The notes below the pieces were generated by a model. That model was not told the origin of the DNA. It did no database searches and worked only from the letters and a program-made list of their open reading frames with translations. This document shows positions 7,944 through 16,610 of a stretch of DNA of 32,033 nt, piece after piece (the stretch's first letter is position 1; every line of letters starts with the position of its first letter). This stretch comes from Methylobacteriaceae bacterium. Its GTDB lineage: Bacteria > Pseudomonadota > Alphaproteobacteria > Rhizobiales > Beijerinckiaceae. The stretch is from assembly GCA_019233695.1 (NCBI GenBank), contig JAFAME010000179.1, forward strand, positions 1 through 32,033. Reading direction: 5' to 3'. The position numbers and the translations under genes are program-made.

Positions 7944-9263
7944 TCAGAAGTTTTCCCTCAGCCATCGCCCGACACGCGCTACATATCCGTCCGCCCCGCC
8001 GGCGACGGCCATTCCGCTTCGCCGCGGTTCGAAATGCTCGATGCCGGCAACCTGCGGATAGACCAAGAGCCCTACCGCCGCCGCAAAGGCAGGGCTTTTG
8101 GCCGATTCCGGCAGCCCATGGATGCCGAGCGGACGGCCGATGCGCACCTGTTGGGAAATGATCGCTCGGGCAAGATCGGCGGCGCCGGTGAGCTGGCTCG
8201 CACCGCCCGTCAGCACGAGGCGCCGGCCCGCGTGGGCGGCATAGCCCGCAGCCTTCAGCCGATCGCGTACGAGCTCCAGGATCTCCTCGACGCGCGGCTT
8301 GATGATGCGGGTGAGCTGCGACTTCGGCAGGTGATTGGGATGATCACCATCCTCCCCGACGTGGGCGACATCGATCATCTCGCGCTCGTCCGAGGCGGCG
8401 CCGATGCAGGAGCCGTAAAGCGTCTTCAGCCGCTCCGCATCGGCAAGACGCGTCGTCAGGCCGCGCGCCACATCTGTCGTCACGTGATTGCCACCGACTG
8501 CGATGGCATCGACATGCACGAGCCGGCCTTCGGAGAAGACGCCGACCGAGGTCGTGCCCCCGCCCATATCGATGATCGCCGCGCCGAGCTCTGCCTCGTC
8601 GTCGACCAGCGCCGAAAGCCCGGCCGCGTAGGGGGTTGCGACCATGACCTCGATCTTGAGATGGCAGCGCTCGATGGCAAGCATCAGGTTGCGCGCCGCG
8701 GCGGCCTCGCAGGAAACGACGTGGAGATCGGCGCCAAGCTCGTCGCCGATCATGCCGCGCGGATCGCGAATGCCGCGCGTGCCGTCGAGCGAGCAACCGG
8801 TCGGCAGCGAGTGCAGGACCGCGCGGCCCTGGCGGGCTTTGGTCGCCGTCGCTGCCTCGAGCACGCGATGGATGTCGGGGTCCGACACGGTCCTACCGCC
8901 CACCGAGATCTTGGCACTGTAGAGCTGCGAGCCGAGCCTGCCGCCGGTCATGTTGACAATGACGCTTTCGACCTCGACCCCGGCCATGCGCTCGGCAGCG
9001 TCGACCACATGACGGATCGCCTGTTCGGCCGCCTCCATGTCGACGACCGTGCCGCCCTTCATGCCGCGCGACCGCTGATGGCCGATGCCGAGGATGCGGC
9101 ACCGATGTGTGCGGCCCGGCAGTGCTTCGGAAGGATCGGACGGCGCGAGGCGCGCGATAAGGCAGGCGATCTTCGAGGTGCCGATGTCGAGAACGCAAAG
9201 GATCGCACTCTTGCGCGCTGCAATCGGCTTCATGCGCGGGGGCAGATTGCGGTTCACGCTCAC
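7944..9263 (-). CDS. ftsA: Cell division protein FtsA
   Basis: A 439-residue actin-like ATPase that tethers FtsZ filaments to the inner membrane. Visible are the phosphate-1 motif LDIGTSKIACLIARL near residue 25, the 1C domain region (GIGHQRSRGMKGGTVVD), phosphate-2 IIDMGGGTTSVGVFSEG, and the adenosine motif VLTGGASQLTGAADLA. The final residues, GYVARVGRWLRENF, are an amphipathic membrane-targeting helix. The start is a GTG at 9263 whose last two bases begin the ftsQ stop (GTGA, 4-base overlap), with AGAGGAG upstream, so translation is probably coupled to ftsQ. The gap of 102 bases to ftsZ may hold an extra ftsZ promoter, but none is obvious. Confidence 0.97.
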   Translation of the reverse strand: MSVNRNLPPRMKPIAARKSAILCVLDIGTSKIACLIARLAPSDPSEALPGRTHRCRILGIGHQRSRGMKGGTVVDMEAAEQAIRHVVDAAERMAGVEVESVIVNMTGGRLGSQLYSAKISVGGRTVSDPDIHRVLEAATATKARQGRAVLHSLPTGCSLDGTRGIRDPRGMIGDELGADLHVVSCEAAAARNLMLAIERCHLKIEVMVATPYAAGLSALVDDEAELGAAIIDMGGGTTSVGVFSEGRLVHVDAIAVGGNHVTTDVARGLTTRLADAERLKTLYGSCIGAASDEREMIDVAHVGEDGDHPNHLPKSQLTRIIKPRVEEILELVRDRLKAAGYAAHAGRRLVLTGGASQLTGAADLARAIISQQVRIGRPLGIHGLPESAKSPAFAAAVGLLVYPQVAGIEHFEPRRSGMAVAGGADGYVARVGRWLRENF

Positions 9264-10255
9264 GTGGGACCGCTCCTCTTGCCGGCCTTGCGGTTGAGGA
9301 GATCGGCCCGGTTTGAGGCCGCCTCTTCGGTGAGGCGTGCCACGACCCGTCCGGGTACGCGCAGATCCAGTGACACGATATCCTTTTCGAGAATGTGGGC
9401 GGTACGCTCGAGCCGTGCCAAGCCGGCGAGCGCCGTGGCGGGGTCGATTTCCGGCAGCTTGACGATGACGCCGGACGTCATCACGAGATTCCAGCGCCGC
9501 TCGGCAATAAGGGCGCCGGCACGGATTTTCGGCTGCAGATCGTCGGCGGCCGCGAGCAATTTGACGTATTCGGCGACATGCGCGTTGGCGTTCTCGCCGG
9601 CGACGAACGGCAGGCCGTCATGGCGCTCATCGTGCCGCTCGTCGATGACTTGTCCGTCCGATCCGATGATGGCCACCTGCCCGTCCTTCTGCCATAGCGC
9701 ATAGGGCTGGCGCTCGGTAATGGCGACGAGCAGGCGATCGGGATAGAGCTTGGTGACAGAGGCGTCCCGAACGAGCGGCAGCGCCTTGAGGCGGCGACGT
9801 ATGTCGGCGGCATCGAGAAACGCCAGCGATGATTTCGGCGTGATGCCGGCTGCCGCGAGGACCTGCGTCTCCGACAGCTCGTTGAGGCCGGAGATGGTCA
9901 CCGCCGCAATGCTGAAGCCGACGCTGCGCGCAATAAGGTCGGGGAGTGTGCCATTGGCCTCGACGAAGGCCGCATATTCGCCGCTGCAGACCGCGCCATA
10001 GGCGCCAACCGAAGCAAACAGCGTGGCTGCGAGCAGATTGCCAACCAGCCGGGGGCGGCGGCTCAAGATGCCGAGGAGGCACCCGCCAAGGCCGTGCGGC
10101 GTGCGACGCCGGGCTGGCCGAAGCGGTTCGGCGAGGGCTCGTGCCGGCACCGCAACCAGCGCTCCCGCCACGGCAAGGCGCGGCGGTGCAAAGCCCGGCA
10201 TCATGTCCGGGACCACCGCGCTCAGCGATCGCAGGAGGCGTCCTCCACCATCCAT
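9260..10255 (-). CDS. ftsQ: Cell division protein FtsQ
   Basis: A bitopic division protein linking early and late divisome parts. From the ATG at 10255 it has 331 residues: a basic cytoplasmic tail, one membrane segment at about 71-89 (NLLAATLFASVGAYGAV), then the POTRA domain at about 117-186 (ITISGLNELSETQVLAAAGI...), and the FtsQ beta domain with ERQPYALWQKDGQVAIIGSDG. The frame runs on upstream without family features. The start is uncertain: 10255 overlaps the ddl end by 34 bases, whereas ATG 10204 would follow ddl and still leave a 53-residue tail. Neither has a strong ribosome site. Order ddl-ftsQ-ftsA-ftsZ is standard. Confidence 0.93.
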   Translation of the reverse strand: MDGGGRLLRSLSAVVPDMMPGFAPPRLAVAGALVAVPARALAEPLRPARRRTPHGLGGCLLGILSRRPRLVGNLLAATLFASVGAYGAVCSGEYAAFVEANGTLPDLIARSVGFSIAAVTISGLNELSETQVLAAAGITPKSSLAFLDAADIRRRLKALPLVRDASVTKLYPDRLLVAITERQPYALWQKDGQVAIIGSDGQVIDERHDERHDGLPFVAGENANAHVAEYVKLLAAADDLQPKIRAGALIAERRWNLVMTSGVIVKLPEIDPATALAGLARLERTAHILEKDIVSLDLRVPGRVVARLTEEAASNRADLLNRKAGKRSGPT

Positions 10256-11145
10256 TTCACCAACTCGCCAAACGAATATCCCGCATGGGCAGCCATCTCG
10301 GGCACCAGGGAGGTCTCGGTCATGCCGGGCTGCGTGTTGACTTCCAGGCAGACGAGCGTGCCGGTTCCGGTCGCAGTGTCGTCGTAACGGAAGTCGGCAC
10401 GGCTCACGCCGCGGCAACCAAGCGCCCTGTGCGCCACGACTGCCAACTCTTGGACACGTTGGTAAACATTTGGTTTAATTTTTGCAGGCAGGACGTGAAT
10501 CGACCCGCCTTTCGAATACTTTGCGTCGTAGTCATAGAAGACTCCGGTGGCCGGGCGGATGTCGATCACCCCGAGCGCCTGCTCGCCCATTACCGCGCAG
10601 GTGAGTTCGCGTCCGGCGATGAATTCCTCGGCGAGCACCAGATCGCCGTACGGCCAGTCCGGCCGCGACAATTCCTGCGGCGGATGGGACCGGTCCTCCC
10701 GCACGATGATGACGCCGACCGAGGAGCCTTCGTTCACCGGCTTGACGACGTAAGGGGGCGGCAAGGCGTGGCGTTCGGCTGCCGCAAAGCGGCTGAGCAC
10801 GACACCTTGGGCCGTCGGCACGCCGGCGGCCGACATGACGACCTTCGCCTTGTCCTTCTGCATGGCGAGCGCCGAGGCGAGCACGCCCGAATGGGTGTAG
10901 GGGATGCGCAGGATTTCCAGAATTCCTTGGATGGTGCCGTCCTCGCCGACGCGTCCGTGCAGCGCGTTGAAGGCGACGTCGGGCTTAAGCCGCTCCAGCA
11001 CCGCCGCGATATCGCGCTTCACGTCGATCAGCGTGACGCGATAGCCCACTGCTTCGAGCGCCTTGGCGCAGCCGGCGCCGCTGTTGAGGCTGACCTCGCG
11101 TTCAGCCGACCATCCGCCCATCAGAACGGCGACGTGCTTGGGCAT
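10222..11145 (-). CDS. ddl: D-alanine--D-alanine ligase
   Basis: A 307-residue ATP-grasp ligase that makes the D-Ala-D-Ala dipeptide for MurF. The N-terminus, HVAVLMGGWSAEREVSLNSG, holds the substrate Glu/Ser motif. HGRVGEDGTIQG, PYVVKPVNEGSSVGV (ATP-binding lid) and the metal/ATP region CLEVNTQPGMTETSLVPEMA follow in the normal order, and the length is typical of DdlB. The ATG at 11145 is preceded by AAAGGA and starts the family fold; the frame upstream of it is not conserved. It is cut off from murB by about 620 bases, so it may have its own promoter. Its last codons overlap the likely ftsQ start. Confidence 0.96.
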   Translation of the reverse strand: MPKHVAVLMGGWSAEREVSLNSGAGCAKALEAVGYRVTLIDVKRDIAAVLERLKPDVAFNALHGRVGEDGTIQGILEILRIPYTHSGVLASALAMQKDKAKVVMSAAGVPTAQGVVLSRFAAAERHALPPPYVVKPVNEGSSVGVIIVREDRSHPPQELSRPDWPYGDLVLAEEFIAGRELTCAVMGEQALGVIDIRPATGVFYDYDAKYSKGGSIHVLPAKIKPNVYQRVQELAVVAHRALGCRGVSRADFRYDDTATGTGTLVCLEVNTQPGMTETSLVPEMAAHAGYSFGELVKWMVEDASCDR

Positions 11146-11157
11146 GGCAGAATCCTT

Positions 11158-11189
11158 TACTGGAATGCGCATGTACTGGAATGCGCATG
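11158..11189. repeat. 16-base tandem duplication upstream of ddl
   Basis: TACTGGAATGCGCATG occurs twice head to tail (11158-11173 and 11174-11189), starting 13 bases upstream of the ddl start codon and just outside its ribosome site. It looks like a recent slippage duplication; each unit contains the palindrome ATGCGCAT. Confidence 0.85.
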
Positions 11190-11481
11190 CGAAAGGCGCC
11201 GAATCGCGACCTGTCGCGTCAACTTCGTCTAAGGCCAAATTCCCTTTTGCGGAATCGCTTGTGCGTCTCGAGCTCCGCTTGCGGAATCCACCCCTGCATT
11301 GGTTAGGCCGCGGACCTCGGCTATTCTCAACCGACGATGGCCGGCATGCTGGCCATGCCAGGAGTGACCGTACGCTGGTCGACCTGGACAAGTCGTTTTG
11401 TTACGGCGGCGTATGAGGTCAGGGCCGACATTCTTCAAGCTGCCGATAGTGGGGTCGCGTTCGTGCTCTTGGTCATGACTC
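11190..11481. other. Intergenic stretch upstream of ddl without a supported gene
   Basis: No open frame here has protein-like composition. A near-palindrome, TGGCCGGCATGCTGGCCA (11338-11355, one mismatched pair), could form a hairpin in the ddl leader. The base composition is less GC-rich than the genes around it. A ddl promoter would be expected here, but no convincing -35/-10 pair was found. Confidence 0.5.
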
Positions 11482-11775
11482 TCAATAGGGTGGGAGCGCA
11501 TAGCGCAGAACGTCGAAATAGGCGTCGACCGCCGTGATCTCCAAGACTTGGTTCACGAGGTCTGCGTCGGTCGAGTTCGTCCAGCGCAACCAGAAACGTC
11601 CCGGGGTCAGATCCAGGTCCATGCCCTTCGCCGGGCCGTTGAGACAGATGAGCCCCGCATGCAGCGCCGCGCCAGCGTACTGACCTCCCGCGCCGCGATC
11701 TTCCGCAGGCCCGTGGGTGGCGAAACAAACCAACCAGCCCAGACAAGACGTCACTCGCTCGGAGCGCTTAGGCAC
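11482..11775 (-). CDS. Small hypothetical protein between murB and ddl
   Basis: A 97-residue frame that starts with a GTG at 11775, overlapping the murB stop by 8 bases; a second GTG at 11754 would give 90 residues. It is not recognised. The C-terminal half (from [14 protein letters not shown] to VLRYALPPY) has codon third positions mostly G or C, as in the neighbouring genes, which argues for real or recent coding. The N-terminal half is Cys/Gly/Ala-rich and less convincing. No signal peptide or membrane segment is seen. The HAGLICLNG...NQVLEI pattern loosely recalls the C-terminal part of small PIN-like toxin proteins, so it may be a truncated remnant of an accessory gene. That is a weak impression, not an assignment. 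Position and overlap suggest it is read with murB. Confidence 0.4.
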   Translation of the reverse strand: MPKRSERVTSCLGWLVCFATHGPAEDRGAGGQYAGAALHAGLICLNGPAKGMDLDLTPGRFWLRWTNSTDADLVNQVLEITAVDAYFDVLRYALPPY

Positions 11776-12691
11776 CGACCCCGATCCGTTTGATTTCCCA
11801 CTCGAGATCGACGCCTGAGGTCTCTTTTACGCGCCGGCGCACCTCCTCGCCCAAGGACTCGATATCGGCCGCCCTGGCATTGGCGCGGTTGATGAGGAAG
11901 TTGCAGTGCATCGGCGAGACCTGCGCATCGCCAATCGCAAGGCCGCGGCAGCCGGCCTTGTCGATCAGCTGCCAGGCCTTTTGGCCGGGCGGGTTCTTGA
12001 AGGTCGAGCCGCCGGTCTTTTCGCGGATCGGCTGGGAAGCCTCGCGCGCCTCGGTGATGCGATGCATTTCGGCGAGGATGGCGGCGGGATCGCCGGGACG
12101 GCCGCGGAAAAAAGCCTGGGTGAAAATGACGTCGTCGGAGACGCTGCAATGCCGGTAGGAAAAGCCCATGTCCGCGTTGGTGAGGATATGGATTGCGCCC
12201 TTCCGATCGACGCCGTGCGCAGCGACGAAGCAGTCCTTGGTCTCGCCGCCGTGAGCTCCCGCGTTCATGCGCAGGGCGCCGCCGATCGAGCCCGGAATGC
12301 CGCGATAGAATGCCAGTCCGTCGATCCCCGCGTCGGCGGCGGCGCGCGCCAGCCTGACGTCCGGCACGGCGGTGCCGGCGCGCAGATGGCAATTCGGCTC
12401 GACGGCCACCTCGCCGAACGGCTTGCCGCCAAGCCGGATGACGACACCCGGCACGCCGCCGTCACGCACGATGAGGTTCGAGCCGAGGCCGACCGTCGTC
12501 ACCGGCATGTCGTCGGGCAGGCGGGTAAGAAAATACGACAGATCCGCTTCGTCGCCAGGCGCGAACAGGAGCTGCGCCGGCCCGCCGACGCGGAACCAGG
12601 TGAACGGCGCCAAGTCCTGGTTGGCGGCAAGGCGACCGCGCAGCTCCGGCATGCGGTCGCGCAAGTCCTGGGCGAGATCCGGAAAGGTCAT
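11768..12691 (-). CDS. murB: UDP-N-acetylenolpyruvoylglucosamine reductase MurB
   Basis: A 307-residue flavoenzyme that reduces UDP-GlcNAc-enolpyruvate to UDP-MurNAc with NADPH. The FAD-binding segments are [21 protein letters not shown], then [15 protein letters not shown], then [20 protein letters not shown]. The C-terminal domain contains [20 protein letters not shown] with the proton-donating Ser, and [19 protein letters not shown] near the end. The ATG at 12691 (MTFPDL) is chosen; a GTG at 12700 would add three residues. A palindromic repeat element lies between it and murC upstream. Its stop overlaps the start of the unknown small gene. Confidence 0.96.
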   Translation of the reverse strand: MTFPDLAQDLRDRMPELRGRLAANQDLAPFTWFRVGGPAQLLFAPGDEADLSYFLTRLPDDMPVTTVGLGSNLIVRDGGVPGVVIRLGGKPFGEVAVEPNCHLRAGTAVPDVRLARAAADAGIDGLAFYRGIPGSIGGALRMNAGAHGGETKDCFVAAHGVDRKGAIHILTNADMGFSYRHCSVSDDVIFTQAFFRGRPGDPAAILAEMHRITEAREASQPIREKTGGSTFKNPPGQKAWQLIDKAGCRGLAIGDAQVSPMHCNFLINRANARAADIESLGEEVRRRVKETSGVDLEWEIKRIGVGA

Positions 12692-12746
12692 CGCACGCAC
12701 CGGCCGTGCCGCGGCATGAATGTGGGAAGGAGCGCGCCGGCGCTGG

Positions 12747-12900
12747 CCCCCTCTCTCCCCGCTTGCGGGGACAGGGAAGGTGAGGGGCGGGGCGAGTAGC
12801 CGCGAATTGCGTGAACGAGGTGGGCGGAGCGCGTTTGGAGTCCGAGGTCAATCGCTCGGCCCCTCACCCCTGCCCTCTCCCCGCGCGCGGGGAGAGGGGG
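12747..12900. repeat. Palindromic intergenic repeat element between murC and murB
   Basis: About 42 bases at 12747-12788 and 12859-12900 are imperfect inverted copies of each other. Each arm also contains its own hairpin: CCCCGC-TT-GCGGGG on the left (12757-12770), and CTCTCCCCGC-GC-GCGGGGAGAG on the right. The pattern CCCCTCACC...CCCTCTCCCCGC is of the kind found scattered through Rhizobiales intergenic regions. No transposase is present, so it is a REP/MITE-like nonautonomous unit. The two strong stems also give it terminator-like potential in both directions. Confidence 0.75.
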
Positions 12901-12914
12901 TCTTGCGGCGACCC

Positions 12915-14321
12915 TCATGCCTCGCCTCCGGCAAGCTCGCTCGGCAGGGCATAGGCCCATTGGGTGATACTGCCCGCCCCGAGGCACACGACATAGTCGC
13001 CGGGCTTGGCAAGGCCGCGCACCTGGCACGCCAGCTGCTGCGGCCCGGGGAGCGCAACAACGTTGCGGTGGCCGTGGGCCTTGATCGCGGCCACAAGCGA
13101 ATCGCGATCGGCGCCGGCTATCGGCTTTTCCCCCGCCGGGTAGACGTCGGCGACGATCACCGCGTCGGCATCGTTGAAGCAGGTGGCAAACTGGTCGAAC
13201 AGCGAGGCAAGCCGCGTGTAGCGATGTGGCTGAACGATGGCGATGACCTGGTGCCTGGTCGAGGCGCGCGCGGCTTTCAGCACTGCAGCGATCTCGACCG
13301 GATGGTGGCCGTAGTCGTCGAAGATGGTCGCCCCGTTCCACACGCCCGTCTTGGTGAAGCGCCGCTTGACCCCGGCGAATGCCGCGATCGCCTGCCGGAT
13401 TGTCTTGACCGGCATCCCGAGCTGGTGGGCAACGGCCACCGCCGCAGTCGCATTGAGCGCATTGTGGTGGCCCGGCATCGGCATGACGAGATCGCCGATA
13501 TAGGTTGCATTGGTGGTCGAGCGGTCGCGGATCAGCACGTTGAAGCGCGAAACGCCGTCGGCGAGATCGACATCGAGAAGGCGAATATCGGATTGTGGGT
13601 TCTCGCCGTAGGTCAGCACGCGCCGGTCCTCGATCCGGCCGACGAGTTCCTGCACGGTCGGATGGTCAAGGCACATGATGGCAAAGCCGTAGAACGGCAG
13701 GTTCTCGACGAAAGCGCGGAAGGCATCCTTGATGGCATCGAATGTCCTGAAATGGTCGAGATGTTCGGGGTCGATGTTGGTGATGATGGCGACGTCGGCC
13801 GGCAGCTTCAGGAACGTGCCGTCGCTTTCATCGGCCTCCACCACCATCCAGTCGCCGGCGCCCAGGCGCGCGTTGGTGCCGTAGGCGTTGATGATGCCGC
13901 CGTTGATGACGGTCGGGTCGAAGCCGCCTGCATCGAGCAGGGTTGCCACGAGCGACGTCGTCGTCGTCTTGCCGTGGGTTCCGGCAATGGCGACGCATTG
14001 CTTCAGGCGCATGAGCTCGGCGAGCATCTCAGCCCGGCGCACGACCGGCAGACGCTTTTCGCGCGCCCCGGCGAGCTCCGGGTTGTCACGCTGGATCGCC
14101 GTCGAGACGACAACGACTGCCGCCTCGCCGAGACTGTCGGCGCTGTGACCGACGCTGATCGGCACGCCCTTGTCGCGCAGGCGCTTGACGTTGGCGCTGT
14201 CGGCCGCGTCCGAGCCCTGGACGCGATAGCCGAGATTGACCAGCACCTCCGCGATGCCGGACATGCCGATGCCGCCGATACCGACGAAATGAATGGGGCC
14301 GAGCTCACGCGGCAGCTTCAT
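12915..14321 (-). CDS. murC: UDP-N-acetylmuramate--L-alanine ligase MurC
   Basis: A 468-residue Mur ligase that adds L-Ala to UDP-MurNAc. The N-terminal Rossmann-like motif is [18 protein letters not shown]. The ATP-binding P-loop is [17 protein letters not shown], followed by the [12 protein letters not shown] and [12 protein letters not shown] motifs. The third domain carries [20 protein letters not shown] and [11 protein letters not shown]. The ATG at 14321 has GGAGAGG upstream and lies inside the end of murG (17-base overlap), so translation is probably coupled. The long frame continuing upstream is the antisense-free run through murG in another frame and is not part of MurC. Downstream comes a repeat element before murB. 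Confidence 0.97.
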   Translation of the reverse strand: MKLPRELGPIHFVGIGGIGMSGIAEVLVNLGYRVQGSDAADSANVKRLRDKGVPISVGHSADSLGEAAVVVVSTAIQRDNPELAGAREKRLPVVRRAEMLAELMRLKQCVAIAGTHGKTTTTSLVATLLDAGGFDPTVINGGIINAYGTNARLGAGDWMVVEADESDGTFLKLPADVAIITNIDPEHLDHFRTFDAIKDAFRAFVENLPFYGFAIMCLDHPTVQELVGRIEDRRVLTYGENPQSDIRLLDVDLADGVSRFNVLIRDRSTTNATYIGDLVMPMPGHHNALNATAAVAVAHQLGMPVKTIRQAIAAFAGVKRRFTKTGVWNGATIFDDYGHHPVEIAAVLKAARASTRHQVIAIVQPHRYTRLASLFDQFATCFNDADAVIVADVYPAGEKPIAGADRDSLVAAIKAHGHRNVVALPGPQQLACQVRGLAKPGDYVVCLGAGSITQWAYALPSELAGGEA

Positions 14322-15435
14322 GAGACCTCTCCGCGTGGTCCGGCAGGCCCGCGACAGCGAGGACCCGATCGGCAAGCCGCTCGGCGGCATCGGCGATGCC
14401 GACGCTTCTGGCTGCTGCCGCCGCCTGACGCAGGCGGCTGGCATCGGCGAGGCCGCCAACGAGCTCGGCGGCCAGTGCCTGGGGCGTGAAGTCGCGCTGC
14501 GCCAAGACAAGGGCGGCTTGGCGTTCGCCGAGCCAAGCGGCGTTGGCCGCCTGATCCTGATCGAGGCTGCCTGGCAACGGCACGAGGATGGCCGGGCGTC
14601 CGATTACGGCGAGTTCCGCGACGGTCGATGCGCCGGCGCGCGCCACGACGAGATGCGCGGCCGCGACCCGGGTCGGCAGGTCCTTGAAGAACGGCGCGAC
14701 CTCCGCCGCGACGCCGAGGCTTGTGTAGGCGCCGCGCACCCGCTCGACGTCCTCCGGTCGTGCCTGCTGGACGATGGCCAGGCGCTGACGCACCAACGGC
14801 GCCATGGTGGCAACAGCCGCGGGCACGATGTCGGACATGATGCGCGCGCCCTGCGACCCGCCGGTGACGAGAACCCGCAGGCGGCCGTCGTCGAAGCCGG
14901 GATAGGAGACGCCCGCCGCCTCGATCACCGCCGGGCGCACCGGATTTCCCGTATGCGTCGCCTTGGCGCGAAGCCTGTCGGCGATGCCCCCGATCTTCGG
15001 GAAGCCGGTGGCGATCGCCGTGACGCGGGGGGCGAGAAACCGATTGGCACGGCCCATCACGGCGTTCTGCTCGTGAATCACGGTCGGGACGCGCGCAAGG
15101 ACGGCGGCGAGTACGGGCGGCACGCTCGGATAGCCGCCAAAGCCGACGACGCACAGCGGCGCGAGGCGTCGTATGAGCGAACGCGCCGCAAGCGTTCCGA
15201 GCCCGAGCTTAGCCAGCGCGGCTGCCTTCGCCGCGACCGAGCCGCTGAAGGGGGTCGCGGCCTGCAGCGCGTGCACAGCCTCGGCGGGGAAAGCGGTGCC
15301 GTAGTCGAGAGCCCGCCGATCGGTTGCGAGTTCGACGGCCTGGCCGCGGCCGGCGAGCGCCCGGGCAAGCGCTTCGGCTGGAAACAGGTGGCCGCCGGTG
15401 CCGCCGGCGGCGAGCAGGATGGGTGGCCGCCTCAT
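14305..15435 (-). CDS. murG: UDP-GlcNAc:lipid I transferase MurG
   Basis: A 376-residue GT-B glycosyltransferase that turns lipid I into lipid II on the inner face of the membrane. The first glycine-rich loop, [19 protein letters not shown], is at residues 9-27. [16 protein letters not shown] follows, then [13 protein letters not shown] (second glycine loop), and [36 protein letters not shown], the UDP-GlcNAc site. The ATG at 15435 shares its bases with the ftsW stop (ATGA overlap). The same frame stays open upstream through ftsW, but those codons give no family sequence. Its end overlaps the murC start by 17 bases. Confidence 0.97.
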   Translation of the reverse strand: MRRPPILLAAGGTGGHLFPAEALARALAGRGQAVELATDRRALDYGTAFPAEAVHALQAATPFSGSVAAKAAALAKLGLGTLAARSLIRRLAPLCVVGFGGYPSVPPVLAAVLARVPTVIHEQNAVMGRANRFLAPRVTAIATGFPKIGGIADRLRAKATHTGNPVRPAVIEAAGVSYPGFDDGRLRVLVTGGSQGARIMSDIVPAAVATMAPLVRQRLAIVQQARPEDVERVRGAYTSLGVAAEVAPFFKDLPTRVAAAHLVVARAGASTVAELAVIGRPAILVPLPGSLDQDQAANAAWLGERQAALVLAQRDFTPQALAAELVGGLADASRLRQAAAAARSVGIADAAERLADRVLAVAGLPDHAERSHEAAA

Positions 15436-16583
15436 GCGCTGGCGGCCTGCGCGGGCGCGAGGGGGGCATCCAAGGCGGCGCGCGGCCGCTTGCGCGTCAC
15501 CGCGACGAGAAAGCCCATGCCCAGGGCAAGCGAGATCACGGACGATCCGCCATACGAGATGAATGGCAGGGTCATGCCCTTGGCCGGCATCAGCTGCAGA
15601 TTGACCGCCATGTTGATCAAGCTCTGCAGGCCGAACAACATGACGAGGCCTGCGGCGGTAAAGCGGCAGAACGGATCTTCGTTGCGGGCCGACAACAAAA
15701 GTCCGCGCAGCACGATGAAGCCGAAGAGCAGCATCACGCCGATGCAGGCGAGGATGCCGAATTCTTCGCCGGTAACAGCAAAGGTGAAGTCCGTGTGCGC
15801 ATCGGGCAGGACGCGCTTCAGTGTCCCCTCCCCCGGACCCTTGCCGAACCATCCGCCCGCCACGATGCTGTCGAGGGCCGTGTCGACCTGAAAGCGATCG
15901 CCGGTGCCGGTGCCGTTCACTGAATCGATGAACTGCAGGATGCGGGCGCGCACGTGCGGTACGAGTTCGTAGGCAAGCAGCGCGCCGACCGCGCCGACCC
16001 CGCCGATGCCGGCGACCCAGAACCAGTGCAGTCCCGCCATGAAGAACAGGGTCGCCCAGACGAGCGAGATCAGCATGGTCTGGCCGAAGTCCGGCTGCAG
16101 GATGAGCGGCACGATGGTGGCGGGCAAGAGCAGCAGGGCCAGGACGTTGCCGGGCACTTCGCCGCGACGACGGCCCCCCTCGGCAAAGGCCCAGGCCGCA
16201 AGCACGACGAAACAGGGCTTCACGAATTCCGACGGCTGAATGCCGAGAATCCACCGCCGCGAGCCCTTGACCTCCTGGCCGAAAAGGAGGCCGGCGGCGA
16301 CAAGCGCCATGCCGATGAGAAAGGCCAGAAGCGCCGCGCGCCGCACGTGGCGGGGAGACAGGAACGAGGTGACGATGAGCAGGACCGCCGAAAGCCCCAG
16401 GAACAGCACCTGGCGATGCACGAAATGGAAGGTTGAGAGGCCGAGCCGCTCGGCAACAGGCGGGCTTGCCGCCATGGTCAGCACCACGCCCACGACCATC
16501 AGCACGCCAAGGCCGCCGAGGAGCCAGCGATCGACGGTCCACCACCAGTCGGCGAAGGGCGAGCGGTGCGTGCGCGAAACCAT
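15432..16583 (-). CDS. ftsW: Septal peptidoglycan polymerase FtsW
   Basis: A 383-residue SEDS-family protein with about ten membrane segments, the glycosyltransferase that polymerises lipid II at the septum together with FtsI. SEDS landmarks are visible: GSRRWILGIQPSEFVKPCFV, QPDFGQTMLISLVWATLFF, the large periplasmic loop with DRFQVDTALDSIVAGGWFGKGPGEGTLKRVLPDAHTDF[split], and GLQSLINMAVNLQLMPAKG with PFISYGGSS. The ATG at 16583 has GGAG seven bases ahead. It ends in an ATGA overlap with murG. A palindromic repeat element separates it from murD upstream. Confidence 0.97.
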   Translation of the reverse strand: MVSRTHRSPFADWWWTVDRWLLGGLGVLMVVGVVLTMAASPPVAERLGLSTFHFVHRQVLFLGLSAVLLIVTSFLSPRHVRRAALLAFLIGMALVAAGLLFGQEVKGSRRWILGIQPSEFVKPCFVVLAAWAFAEGGRRRGEVPGNVLALLLLPATIVPLILQPDFGQTMLISLVWATLFFMAGLHWFWVAGIGGVGAVGALLAYELVPHVRARILQFIDSVNGTGTGDRFQVDTALDSIVAGGWFGKGPGEGTLKRVLPDAHTDFTFAVTGEEFGILACIGVMLLFGFIVLRGLLLSARNEDPFCRFTAAGLVMLFGLQSLINMAVNLQLMPAKGMTLPFISYGGSSVISLALGMGFLVAVTRKRPRAALDAPLAPAQAASA

Positions 16584-16610
16584 GGTCAGGCTCCGTTAGT
16601 GTGGTCGGGT

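Noticed and set aside
7794-9704. 636-codon plus-strand open frame across ftsA and ftsQ
   Set aside because: Antisense shadow of ftsA/ftsQ with no recognisable domain and low-complexity composition.
11229-11501. 90-codon minus-strand frame after the small unknown ORF
   Set aside because: It begins with an ATG inside that ORF but is rich in His, Arg and Pro without codon bias typical of the neighbours; no support for coding.
12720-14489. 589-codon plus-strand open frame over murC
   Set aside because: Antisense to murC, which has all Mur-ligase motifs in the right order.
15436-16545. In-frame upstream extension of murG giving a 746-residue protein
   Set aside because: The extra part is ftsW read in the wrong frame, Arg/His-rich and unlike any protein; the ATG at 15435 overlaps the ftsW stop as expected.
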